This document shows positions 45,838 through 56,989 of a DNA stretch of 64,000 nt, piece by piece. Position numbers and translations under genes: made by a program. Source of the stretch: Stramonita haemastoma (lineage: Eukaryota > Mollusca > Gastropoda > Neogastropoda > Muricidae); NCBI GenBank assembly GCA_030674155.1, contig CM060317.1, positions 47,617,135-47,681,134 of the forward strand, given 5' to 3'. Below the pieces are notes generated by a model that saw only the letters and a list, made by a program, of their open reading frames with translations, was not told where the DNA came from and did not search any database. Within the stretch, counting starts at the first letter, position 1. Every line of letters starts with the position of its first letter.

Positions 45838-47190
45838 CCTCAAACAATGCCAGAACTACAGAACCATCAGTCTCATAAGTCATCCTAGCAAGATCATGCT
45901 GCAGGTAGTCCTCAACAGACTGAAAAACCAAGCGGAAAAACTCCTGGCAGAAGAACAAGCGGGCTTTAGACCAAAACGCAGCACAATGGAACAAATTTTC
46001 AATCTGAGAATTCTGATAGAGAAGCATCTCCAACACCAAAAAGACTTGTACCACAATTTCATAGACTTCAAAAAGGCCTTTGACAGGGTATGGCATGACG
46101 GCCTCTGGCAAGTACTCAGGCACTTCAACATTGACAGCTGTCTAATTGAAGTCATCAAAGCTCTGTACAAGAACGCAGAAAGTGCAGTTTTTATGAATAA
46201 TCACGTGGGCGAGTTCTTCAAGACCACGGTTGGGGTTCGCCAGGGCTGCCTTCTCTCACCTGTACTCTTCAACCTCTTCCTCGAAAACATCATGACAGAG
46301 ACACTGCAAAACCACCACACTTCCATCTCCATTGGTGGAAGACCCCTTTGCAACCTCAGATTTGCAGATGACATTGACCTCATGGGCAGCAGCAAACAAG
46401 AACTGCAAATCCTCACAGACAATTTAACAGATCGAGCGAGCGCATACGGCATGGAGGTCAGTACAGAGAAATCAAAGATCATGGTCAACAGCGCGAGTAA
46501 TGACATCACGGAAATAAAGATGAATGGAGAAACACTAGAAGAGGTGAGCCAATTCAAATACTTAGGCTCCATCCTAACAAAAGATGGCACATCAAACAAT
46601 GAAGTGAAAGCTCGCATTGCAACAGCAACATCTGCTCTAGTCAGACTCAAGAAGATCATCAGAAGCAACAACATCAGCTTCTGCACCAAATACCACCTTT
46701 ACAAATCCCTCGTGATATCTATCCTCCTATATGGCTGTGAATCATGGACTCTGACAGCAGAGTTAGAGAGGAGAATCCAAGCATTCGAGAACAAGTGCCA
46801 CAGAAGACTCCTCAAAATATCATACAAAGAACACAAGACCAATAACTATGTGAAAGAAGAAATCAAAAAGCGTGTGGGCCCCCAAGAGCCTTTGCTCTCC
46901 ACCATAAAGAGGAGAAAGCTGATGTGGTTTGGTCACACCACAAGACACAACACCCTAGCAAAAACCATCCTGCAAGGAACAGTCGAGGGCAAGAGAAGAA
47001 GAGGCCGCCAAAAGAAATCATGGGTTGACAACATCAAAGACTGGACCGCCCAACCCCTGCAACACCTCCTACTAGCCACACAGGATCGTGAAGCATGGAA
47101 AAAGATCTCTGTTGCGTCTTCTCTCATGTCCCCCCTACGTCCTTTGGGACATGGGACTGAGTGAGTGAGTGAGAGTGAGTGAATACAAAT
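45838..47190 (+). mobile_element. RTE-like non-LTR retrotransposon, 5' truncated, open RT frame
   Basis: The 422-codon frame at 45,899-47,164 covers most of the reverse transcriptase. It starts inside QNYRTISLIS (partly out of frame at 45,850), then EEQAGFRPKRSTMEQIFNLR, DFKKAFDRVWH, RQGCLLSPVLFNLFLE and FADDID (the YxDD-box equivalent). A thumb/linker and a basic C-terminal tail (KRRRGRQKKSWVDNI) follow. The endonuclease is absent. The 3' end runs into (TGAG)n. It sits in TACC intron 5, antisense to the gene. Clade assignment rests on motif style only. Confidence 0.88.
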
Positions 47191-47361
47191 GAAGGTACCT
47201 CTGAAACTGGGCACATTTACATGTTTACTTGCTATCAGAAACAGCTAATTTGTTTTTATTATACTTCATTTTGTGACCATTCGTGAAATAAAAATAGGTA
47301 ATAACAAACATTAAAAAGTTGTTCATACTATGACCGACATGTTTCTGTATTAGATACTTAC

Positions 47362-47440
47362 ACCGACGAATTCATCAGCGAAGCGTTGAGCTGTGAAGAA
47401 TTCAATGAGTCATGGGACTTGGCTCCTGCACGTCGTGGTG
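47362..47440 (-). CDS. TACC: TACC exon 5
   Basis: Phase 1 to 2. It encodes (A)PRRAGAKSHDSLNSSQLNAS then LMNSS. The donor GT|gtaagt is fixed by the phase of exon 6. Confidence 0.82.
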
Positions 47441-47879
47441 CTGCAGACAAAGTGTCATCCAACACTTAACTCTGACAATCATAGACTACATCTTATATTG
47501 CATTCAACATATAATGCAAACTGTAAGCCATCCAAAAAAATGTATGTATTAAAAATAAACAAAAATCAAACAAACAAACATAATGGAGAAGCATAAAATG
47601 TCATACACTGATCGAGGCAAAAGAAATCTACAAATATGATGTAAGAAAAAGAAAAGATTTAGTCTTTTGAGTTTTCCCATCCAATCTCAAATCAGCAACT
47701 AATATTCAACAACAGAAAAAAATATCATGCCATGTGTCACAAATAAAGGAGTCTAAAATCTTTTCTTAAAAAAAAATAGGCCTATAATTTTGGATTAGTG
47801 TTTCAATAAAATGTTTAAGACCAGAAAATCCACAAAACAAAAACATCTCAGTTTACAGTCTAATACATTATAGATACAA

Positions 47880-48020
47880 AGGATTTGGAAAGAGGAGAAG
47901 GCACTGATGTTAACTCCAGGGAAAAATCTCGTTGAACAAGTGTCTTGGTGGTGGCTCAAAGTCAGACCCAAAATGTCAGATAGTGAGAGCAATTCTCTAA
48001 CCACCAGGTTATCCCGTCCC
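47880..48020 (-). mobile_element. SINE family B head fragment
   Basis: The complement of ctggtggttagagaattgctc (tRNA-like) and the gagatttttccctggagttaac module. Confidence 0.65.
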
Positions 48021-48096
48021 CCAACTTGAGTTTGCCAGAAGCATACAATATTCAGCAGTAAGTCTGAAGATCTTTGATTATGAAATTGGATTGTAC

Positions 48097-48205
48097 CTGC
48101 ATGTGTGGGAGCTGGCATTTTTTCAGGCGTCCTGGGCAAGGTGGGTTTGACCAGAGGATCAAACTTGACATACAAGGAGCACTTCCTCAGGTCGGTTTCT
48201 TTCGT
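48097..48205 (-). CDS. TACC: TACC exon 4: SLYVKFDPLV motif
   Basis: Phase 0 to 1. It encodes TKETDLRKCSLYVKFDPLVK then PTLPRTPEKMPAPTHA. S-L-Y-x-K-F-D-P-L is a TACC family signature upstream of the coiled coil. Confidence 0.93.
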
Positions 48206-48324
48206 CTGAAAACAATCGATGAAAATTACTCATTACCATTACCAAGTTACTACATCATATGAGAATTTAAACCAAAAACCAAAAAATAACATATGCAACA
48301 AAAGAGGAACACAATCAGACCTCC

Positions 48325-48730
48325 TCTGGAGGACAGGAGTGGTTAGTGTTGTGCTCATGATCAGACGGCCTTGGGTTCAAGCCACCACAAAGGTGCTTAT
48401 TTCAGGGGATTTTACCCAGGAGTTTACATCAGCACTGACTCCACTCCCCTCAAAGGCCTTCAGATAAGACTATAAGCTGATGCGCCATTTGTGAACACAC
48501 ACAGGACATCCTGCACACACATTCCACCTTTCAGAGGAGTAGGCCTTTTGGTGCTCACAAGAACATATGACAACATGTTTAAAACACACAAACACACAGG
48601 TGTCATGTTTAGACACCATCGCCCAGATCAGAATTCAGCTACATCAATGGTGGGTAAAAAAAAAAACAGTTGCATTATATGCAAAATCTCACCAATGGTG
48701 AACTTCAGAGCTCTAACCAAGGAATGGGGA
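48325..48730 (+). mobile_element. SINE family B copy with C-type 3' module
   Basis: The head is aggagtggttagtgttgtg...gggttcaagcc; the body is ccttcagataagactataag. It then changes to aggtgtcatgtttagacacc and the C-type module (ttcagctacatcaatggtgg...ctctaaccaagga) in place of the tail seen at 14-18 kb. Confidence 0.75.
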
Positions 48731-49148
48731 AAAAAAGATCTTTTCAAATTCATCAACATCAGAACCAGACATGACACACTAAAAACTACTCAGTACTCTA
48801 CTACAAAGCAGAGCAATTGGTCATTTTTTTCAAACTTAACACAAAATTTCAATGTTTGCCATTTCTGAAGTTACCAGGATAAGCACACAGAAGAGAGGAT
48901 CAGTGATAAAGGAAAACAAAGATGTAAAGGTTCTTAGCCCAAAAAATGGAACCGTATGTGATGTATTCATGTGATGTGCTGTGACTAAGTGAACTACAGC
49001 CTGAGAGTGAGATGCAACAAAACTGAAAATTGGAAGACAAGAAGATGAGGATCTAGATGGCTTGATGGAAAAAAGCAGATCGCTGCTTACTCAATGTACC
49101 ATCTGGAAATAAAAATTTGATTGAATAAAAATTTGATTGATTGATTGA

Positions 49149-49211
49149 CACACACACACACCACACACACACACACACATGCACACCACACACACACCAC
49201 ACCCACACACA

Positions 49212-49306
<95 letters not shown>

Positions 49307-49316
49307 ACACACACAC
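49149..49316 (+). repeat. (CA)n microsatellite
   Basis: A long CA tract with ccac interruptions, in TACC intron 3. Confidence 0.95.
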
Positions 49317-49437
49317 CTAAAACAAACAGCAGCATTCTACAGGCTCATGTAATCTAAGAGTACAAAAAATGATGGATTGACAGGGAAGATCAATGAAGAG
49401 GTGCAGCTAATGGAGGCTTTGTTAATGGTTATCTCAC

Positions 49438-49493
49438 CTCTCCAGCACCTCCAAACTGTTCCAGCAAGTCCCAGGCTGCTGGATCACTGAACG
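49438..49493 (-). CDS. TACC: TACC exon 3 (56 nt)
   Basis: Phase 1 to 0. It encodes (A)FSDPAAWDLLEQFGGAGE, matching the ...YLEQFG segment before SLYLKFDPLL in vertebrate TACC. Confidence 0.9.
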
Positions 49494-49863
49494 CTGCACA
49501 CAAAAAGCAAGCAATGAATGTACAGTACTGTATTTCTTTTTTTTTCTTCTTTTTTAGTCAGTACACTACTAAATAAACTCTTCAACAACAAAAATGCAAG
49601 AGAACAAAGTGAAACTTCAAAAAGACAGAATTTTATGTCATTATCTACACCAAATAAAATGATAGTGATGAAAAAAAGCAAATAAAACATTTATACAAAA
49701 AAACGTACACAAGCAAAATCTATATATACAGAAAAGTTATATAAGCACCCATGATCAACTGCTCAACTTGCATGAGATCTACTGGATTTGGTTTCTTTTG
49801 TGCATAAATCACACCTACTATATTGTAACACTTCATCATTTATGTACATTAGCATATATATAT

Positions 49864-50184
49864 ATATCCACAATAAAAAATTAAAGTTAAAGTCTGTCCC
49901 GAGCCTAAGGCTCATCAGGCCGGTGCTTATCCCAGTTTCTGTGGCGTTAAGTGACTGAGTCATAGACTCCCTCCCTGGATAGGACGCCAGTCTATCGCAG
50001 AGTTAACCCCCCAACACAAGGTTGGTACCCCTTTTACACCTGGGTGGGGTGAGAAAATAGCCGTAAAGTGCCTTTTCCAAGGGCACAACACCGTAGCCGA
50101 AAGCTGGGATCGAACCCGCAACCTTTAGATTACAAGTCCAACGCCCTAACCACTAGACTACAGCGGCGGCATATCCACAATAAA
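49864..50184 (-). mobile_element. SINE family A copy with 14-bp target-site duplication
   Basis: The minus-strand head ctagtggttagggcgttgg and B box gggttcgatccc lie near 50,110-50,155. It ends at aaagtctgtcccgag (49,889). The flanking duplication ATATCCACAATAAA is at 49,864 and 50,171. The right end is 40 bp from the exon 2 donor. Confidence 0.92.
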
Positions 50185-50230
50185 GACAATATTAATTAAG
50201 AAACTTAGAAAGTTTGATTAGAACACTTAC

Positions 50231-52793
50231 CCTGTGCCCCAGAAACGAACATGTTTTCATCCAAGCCCAGATCCTGTCCACTAGCTAGAAACACTGGGTT
50301 GCTGGCGGCGTTAACAGCCTCCAAGCCTTTGACAACATCCTGACTGTCAGGAGCTGGGTTGCTGGTCTCATCAACTGCTTCCAAGCTTTTGACAGCATCC
50401 TCACTGTCAGGTGCTGATGGCGCATTTTCTGCAGTGTCTTTATCCTCTTCTGCCAGGTGTTTTTCTGGAGATGATGCCAGATGTGATTCTGGCTTGGCAT
50501 GTTTAGATTCTGGAGCAACTTCACGTTCTGCTGGTGAGTTCATCAACTGTGTTTTAGGTTGGAAAGGGTCCTGGTCTTCTTTGTGTTCTTCATGTATCTT
50601 CGGAGAATTTGCTACCTGCGTTTTGGGTTTGAAAGGATCAGCTTCTTCAGATGCATCTTTTGCTGGAGAATTTGTGAGCTGAGAGCTAGGTTTGAAAGGG
50701 TCAGTTTCACCTGATTTTGAAGGGGAATTTGCCAGCTGTGTCTTGGGTTGGAAAGGGTTAACTTCATCCCCCTTTACTGGAGAGTTGACTAATTGTGTTT
50801 TAGCTTTGAAAGGGTCAGTCGCTGAATCTACTGTTTTGGGAGGTGAATTTGCCGATTGTGTCTGAGGTTCAAAAGGATTAACCTCTGCCAGAATGCCATC
50901 TTCCTTTGCTGGAGAGTTTGCCAACTGTGCTTTTGGTTTGAAAGGATCAATTTCTGATTCATCTGTTGTAGGGGGTGTACTTTTCAGCTGGTTTTTGGGC
51001 TGAAATGGATCAAGGTTTGCATCAAAGTCTGTTGTTTTTTCTGGAGAGTTGACAAGCTGTGTTTTGGGTTTGAATGGGTCAACTTCAGAGCCAGTCTCTT
51101 CTGCTTTCATAGGTGAACTTGTCTGCTGTGTTACAGCACTAGCGCTGTTGACATCTGAAGATTTGGCCAACTGGGATGCAGGCTTGAAAGACTCAGTTTC
51201 TGTAGGTTTTGTTGGTGAGTTTGTCAGCTGTGTTTTAGGCTTAAAAGGATCAATCTCTCCTTCAATGGTTTCCTTCTTTGTTGGAGAATTGGCCAGCTGT
51301 GTTTTAGGCTTAAAAGAATCCAAGTCTTCAGCTCTCAATCCTGATGGAGAGTTTGAAAGCTGTGCCTTTGGTTTGAAAGGATCAACATCTTTGTCAGAAT
51401 CAACACCCGCATTCAAGGGAGAATTCACGAGTTGCACTTTTGGAGTAAATGGATCCACTGTAGAAACAGTCTCTCCTTTTTCTGAAGAAACAGAGGCAGG
51501 ATTTGGCTTCAGCATGGCTGGGGCATTCATATGATCAGAACTGAAAGGTTCCTTGGGTGAAATGGAGAGCTCTGTCTTGGGTTTTAACAGTTCCATCTCT
51601 TCTTCATTTCCAACTTCATCTGCCAGCTTTGCCTTGAGGTTCAGTGCAATGCTGCTCTCAGTGCATGAATTGTCAGGAGAATTGACAAGCTGCTTTCGTG
51701 GCTGAAAAGGGTCCCGAATATCTTGGTCATTTTTGTCAAGCACAGCAGATGATTTTATGGCTTGAGTGTCGAGTTCTGAAAGACCTGAGGCCTGCGAACT
51801 GGTTTCAGTAGATGAATTCTGTTTACTTTCAGTTGTCATCTGGTCTATTTCAGAGTCCTTGACAGTAGTGGCTGAAGGCTGTGCGACAGGCTCTGCAGTT
51901 TTCTGAGGGGCATTTTCTCCATTACCATCTGGAAACAGCAAATTTGTTTGGCTCACAGATTTTTCTGGTAAGTTCTCGACCAGATTTTCAGACTTCATAG
52001 GATCACACAGACCATCTATTTTATCTGGGGAATTTTGAAGCTGTTTGCTTGGCTTGAATGGATCCAAACTGTCAGCAGTGGTTATGGGAGAGTTGTCTAT
52101 CTGCATCTTGGGCTTGAAAGGATCACCATCAACATATAGCTTGGTAGGGGTGTTGACTACCTGACTAGATACTTTGAATGGGTCAACAGCAACTTGGAGA
52201 TCCTCAGGCACTTTTGATTCATCAGGTTCTACACAGGGCTTGCCTGGACTTTTTGACAAAGTGCTTTCTCCTAACTCCTTGTTAACAACATCAGACATCT
52301 CAACATTTACTGATGATGTGGCAGAGTCCTGTGTATTTTCAGAAGTACCTTCATGATCATCTGTCATCTTTGGAGAGTTCACCAACTGAGACTTTGGCTT
52401 GAAGGGATCACTCACATCCACGGGATCAAGTGCAGAGAAGAGAGGTGTATCTTTCTTTGAAGCGTCCTCAGAGCTGCTTGATTGCCCTTGTACATCCTTT
52501 TCCTGACAAAGAACCTCTTGCTGATTTTGGTTCTGGTTCTCGGAAGATTCTGAAGTGGAGCAAGCAGAGACTGGGGTGTCTTTCACAGCCTGTGAGTTGT
52601 TGACAGGTGAGTTGGCTAGCTGAGTTTTTGGTTTGAAGGGGTCAGATTCAAAGTCAAGTTCAGCATCTGGAGTTTTGAAAGAGATAATGTCATCATCATC
52701 CGTGGCAGAAGGATCGGTGCTTACAGTCTGATCTAAATTCTCCTTCAGCAACGTTGCATCTGCAGGAGCTGGGCCATCACCTCTATCCAGCTT
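50231..52793 (-). CDS. TACC: TACC exon 2: ~22 DPFKP-NSP repeats
   Basis: 854 codons, acceptor ttctttgcag, phase 0 to 1. The consensus repeat is DPFKPKTQLANSP(x)K, separated by 10-70 acidic or Ser-rich residues, with spacing shorter toward the C-terminal half. Degenerate members include DPMKSENLVENLP, ELLKPKTELSISP and ESFKPASQLAKSS. Two units read NPF (NPFEPQ, NPFQPK). DPFKP...SP repeats are known from TACC proteins; the number here is high. Every NSPxK is a possible proline-directed kinase site. The region is probably disordered. Confidence 0.95.
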
Positions 52794-53214
52794 CTGCAAA
52801 GAAAGCTGTGATCTATGAATGCTGCATTAATTTATACTAAAAAATGCATCCATAAACCATTAAACACTTGTAAACCAAAAATGTGATTTAAAATTTTAAT
52901 CTAGGCTTTGGCGAGTTCTTTTTTTTTTTTTTTAATTCATCCTCTCTAAAGAGTCTTGTTTGATTATACTAGACATCTCAAGTACCATTGCATACAATAC
53001 TATAAACAATTTTTTTTTAATTTAAAAGAAGGAAGGGTGGCACTTCACTTGGAAGGTACCCCAAATTGTCAAGCTGAAAATAAAATGCCTAGATAGATTT
53101 ATAATCCTGCAATCTGAAAATCAGGAAAATATGCCTGACATCACAGACTCAAGTTCCAAGAAGACAATAAAAAATTTAAAAAGAGGTTAAATACTTGAAA
53201 GGTTTGTTTTGTTT

Positions 53215-53650
53215 TCATTCCTCGGCTAGTGGCAGTAATGCTCCAAGATTCACCAATGGTATGAGTTTATAATACATGTATCATTGTATGCAATCATTTT
53301 TGCCCACCCGGAAGGTAGCTGCATTCCAACTTCACAGATGTATGCTGGGTATGTTTATGTTTCCATAACCCACCAAATGCTGACATGAATTACAGGATCT
53401 TTAATGTGCATATTTCATTATTTGATCTTCTGCATGTGTATATTGTGTATATATGATATCTATATAAGAAAGATTAGAAATTTTCAATTAAGGCACTGGC
53501 AGATTTGCACTTGAAGTTGACCTACAAGATCACAAAAATCCCCACCCCTAATTCACCAGACACCGCCAAGATTTGAACCCATTTCATACTATCATTGACC
53601 CATGGGATTGATGTAGTTCTAACAGTCTTCACCACTTAGCAGTAGCATGA
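53215..53650 (-). mobile_element. SINE family C copy
   Basis: Same order of modules as 23,088-23,450: tail side cctcggctagtggc...ccaagattcaccaatgg, body tatgctgggtatgtttatgtttcc, ttgaagttgacctacaag, and a tRNA-like head near 53,590-53,645. Confidence 0.72.
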
Positions 53651-53938
53651 TCTATCTAAGGGTTTTGAATCCTGTATTTAAACTGAAAATTTTGATAGAT
53701 ATATTGAAGTTTCCAAGTGCACAATCAAAACAAACAAAATGATTTTGCCAGGAATGCCCCCCCCCCCCCCCCCCCTTCCCCAGGCCAGCACACTGATTGC
53801 CAGTCACAAGTCAGAATTATGAGTATAGTGTTAAACTTAAATCCTCATGTTTACACTAGCGACTACTCAGACTAGGCATGAAAATATCATATACACTAAT
53901 ACAGGTCCTGAATGTTGTGACTTGAAAATAAAGCTTAC

Positions 53939-54099
53939 CTGAGTTACCTCACGTTCCCAACTGACCTTTTTGAACTGGGTGGAGGGGACATGATATTGGC
54001 CTTGTTAGACTGCTTCAGGGCAGATTGAGGGAGACCATCCTGACTAGTTCCCTTGAGGGTAACTCCAGGCCCCACATTTTCATCACCAACAGTTGACAT
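53939..54099 (-). CDS. TACC: TACC exon 1: start codon (one-base frame break)
   Basis: ATG at 54,099. It encodes MSTVGDENVGPGVTLKGTSQ then DGLPQSALKQSNKANIMSPP PSS. Just after an A5 run the frame shifts: as written it meets a stop at the donor, but one more A gives KKVSWEREVTQ, ending CAG|gtaagc in phase 0, which exon 2 (KLDRGDG) needs. The acceptor of this exon (gtttcag) is at 54,127, 27 bp before the ATG. Confidence 0.82.
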
Positions 54100-54247
54100 T
54101 TTTTGTGTTCACAGATTCACAGGTGCCTGAAACAGTAATCAACAGTTAAAACCGTAATATATACTATTAATAATATATATTTTACTAAACTGCCCTGCAA
54201 ACACTGGATGCTCACTATACAGAAACTGTTGTTTTTTTTAACAAAAC

Positions 54248-54412
<165 letters not shown>

Positions 54413-54559
54413 CCAATCAAATCAGAAATTTTATCTAACCTAGTTTATAGTTTATACTATAGCCCTACCAACCACAGCAGCCATTATTATTAGGGCTGTC
54501 ACCTCATCAATTTTTTTTAACTCAGACTAAAAGTAAAACTGTGCAGCTATATATTATCC

Positions 54560-54570
54560 TAGTAGTAGTA

Positions 54571-54644
<74 letters not shown>

Positions 54645-54965
54645 AAAAGTAAAAAGTAAAAGTCTGTCCCGAGCCTAAGGCTCATCAGGCCGGTGCTTAA
54701 CCGGTTTCTGTGGCATTAAGCGACTGAGAGTCATAGACTCCCCCCTGGATAGGACGCTGGTCTATCGCAGGGTTAACCCCCAACACAAGGTTGGTACCCC
54801 TTTTACACCTGGGTGGGGTGAGAAAATAGCCGTTAAGTGCCTTTTCCAAGGGCACAACGCCATAGCCGAAAGCTGGGATTGAACCCGCAACCTTTAGATT
54901 ACGAGTCCAACGCCCTAACCACTAGACTACAGGGGCGGCTAGTAGTAGTAGTAGTAGTAGTAGTA

Positions 54966-55046
<81 letters not shown>
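54560..55046 (+). repeat. (AGT)n microsatellite split by a SINE, ending in an (AGT)n-(ACT)n palindrome
   Basis: (AGT)n at 54,560-54,645, a family A SINE, then (AGT)n at 54,942-55,002 directly followed by (ACT)n at 55,003-55,046. The last two arms are complementary and could form a long hairpin. Confidence 0.95.
54652..54941 (-). mobile_element. SINE family A copy inside trinucleotide repeat
   Basis: It runs from aaagtctgtcccgagcctaa to ctagactacaggggcggct with the minus-strand B box gggttcaatccc. The AGT flanks hide any target-site duplication. Confidence 0.92.
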
Positions 55047-55079
55047 GGTTTTGCTTATAATCATACTGAATCTAGACTG

Positions 55080-55175
55080 AAGCCACAAGCTGAGGCAATA
55101 ATCAAAGGACAACAGGCAGGCTTCAGAGCAGAACAGAGTACAACAGAGCAAATTTTCAACCTTAGAAGTTAGGAT
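55080..55175 (+). mobile_element. short LINE reverse transcriptase fragment
   Basis: A frame reads EAIIKGQQAGFRAEQSTTEQ then IFNLR, the same RT region as EEQAGFRPKRSTMEQIFNLR at 45.95 kb. It is truncated at both ends. Confidence 0.75.
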
Positions 55176-55299
55176 GCATGTATGTTACAGACAGTGAGAC
55201 ACACATGATATCCCGTGACATAGTCACATAGTGATAAAAAAAATAATAATAAACAGTCTCTCACAAACAGTGAAACACAGTCACATGTACGTGATGTAG

Positions 55300-55304
55300 C
55301 ACTT

Positions 55305-55360
<56 letters not shown>

Positions 55361-55409
55361 CACAACAAACACAAGCATGCATGTGCACGCACACACACAA
55401 AGTGATTAA

Positions 55410-55460
<51 letters not shown>

Positions 55461-55547
55461 TATCTTTCTTGGTTGTTGTTTTTTTTGTTTTGTTTTTTGT
55501 CTAAAATCACTAAATGTGAATAGACGTTAAACTGAAGATACACACAG

Positions 55548-55612
<65 letters not shown>
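55300..55612 (+). repeat. (CA)n microsatellites, three blocks
   Basis: 55,302-55,358, 55,412-55,459 and 55,545-55,610. Confidence 0.95.
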
Positions 55613-55615
<3 letters not shown>

Positions 55616-56462
55616 ATCAAATCAGAAATCTAACCACAAAAGCTTGAAATTGAATTTGGCCTACCCAACCATCCTATACTATAATATATTGCCAGGACAA
55701 CCAATTCTGAGACCTGTGTGCATGGCTGCAATAATGTGTGATATGCCTGTCCCATGGCCAAGGCACACTATACTTTAAGTATAAACTACTCAATGTGGTC
55801 ACATAATGATTCCTATTAAACTTGAAGAGCAAAGACACTTTTTTTTCTTAAATCAAATCTGGAACTTTTAAGTTTTAAAAACATGTTAACCTGGGTTGAA
55901 ATTCCATGTTGCACAATATGTTATGCTCTTCCATTATTTTTTCCCAGTGATATTAAGTTCTGCCACTGGAAAAGTGTACAACTATCAGTTTGTGTAAATG
56001 GGTCTGATTAAGGAGGGGTGGGGATCTCGTTTTGCTTTCTTTTTGTTTACCTTATCAGTAGTCAACACTACAATCACTTTCATTATCAAGAAGAAAAAGA
56101 TCCACGTGAAACGATTCATAGCAGTATCTTACTAAAAAAAAAAACACTATGATCGATAAAGACACTGTACAGGTTTACTTCAAACTGAATCAAAACTTAA
56201 TTTCCCTATGAAGGAACCCTTTTGTTCTTCGCCTCGTACAAGTTTTTCCTATCCACTTCATTACCAGAAACTGAGAAAGGATTGGAAGACTGCTGTCAAT
56301 GTGTCATGCAGAGAATGTTGCCTAGCCGACTCAAGCAGTCAGTCACTCACACGAATCGGTTTAAAATTACTTAAAAACTAATATCAATGCCTCGAAAACT
56401 TTATAAACTTAAAACGCACTAAGCCTTAAGCATTTTAAATGATGGGAAAATATCACACATAC

Positions 56463-56600
56463 CTCTGTGCTCGTGTACTGTGAGAAATAAAACTGTTTTT
56501 CAGACGCCTTCGCGTTGGCTTAGTAGGCTACCAACACAACAGAAAACAGATTTGAAAATCGCCGCTGTGCGCATGCGCAATCGTTAGGCCTAGGCCGCGT
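56463..56600 (-). promoter_or_regulatory. TACC: probable TACC promoter and non-coding first exon
   Basis: On the minus strand a consensus donor (cacagag|gtatgt) at 56,462 follows a CpG-containing stretch. The palindrome TGCGCATGCGCA at 56,568-56,579 is the NRF1 site consensus, common in housekeeping promoters. The first translated exon has its own acceptor at 54,127, so at least one non-coding exon must lie upstream, and this is the best candidate. Confidence 0.5.
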
Positions 56601-56989
56601 TAGGCCTAGATGTGAGTTGTTTCCCCTGTGTGAAGCTCTGAATAATCAACGCAAACTGAACCCGGATTATTCAAAATTTATGTGCTAAATTAGCCTAAAC
56701 TGTAAAATTCTGAATTAAAAATTAGATTCATTAGACTGGAGGGTGGGGGACCTGGTCAAACATGAGCTAAGATCTGATAAGATAAGAAACAAGAATCATG
56801 TGGCAATTGAAGTCCAAGGGAAATTAATACTGATCTACCTAAACAACCTATCCTGCAATCTTGCCTTCCTCTGCAGGAGTCATATAGTAGTCCTGCAGTA
56901 GATCCCCTCCGATTGCAATGTACTTGGCAATGAGACTGCTGGCTACCTTGCAAATGAAGTCACAAGACAAGAGCAGGTGAATAGGCCTA

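Larger units (their letters stand above)
37339..54099 (-). other. TACC: gene model: TACC (transforming acidic coiled-coil) protein, 14 coding exons
   Basis: TACC proteins bind XMAP215/ch-TOG through the C-terminal coiled coil and act at centrosomes, spindles and microtubule plus ends. All 13 introns have GT-AG ends and matching phases. The coding exons sum to 3,896 nt; one missing A in an A-run of exon 1 makes 3,897 (1,298 aa plus stop). Diagnostic parts are the DPFKP/NSP repeats in exon 2, SLYVKFDPLVK (vertebrate TACC SLYLKFDPLL) in exon 4, and the coiled coil ALESSFAEFHRRYEKLKQTL...EGFRKNEETLK (TACC [27 protein letters not shown]) through ELTELCDTLI (ELTRICDDLI). A single invertebrate TACC is expected, so no paralog number is given. 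Confidence 0.93.

Noticed and set aside
45737..46689. Minus-strand open frames opposite the LINE
   Set aside because: They oppose clear reverse transcriptase motifs on the plus strand and match no TACC exon phase.
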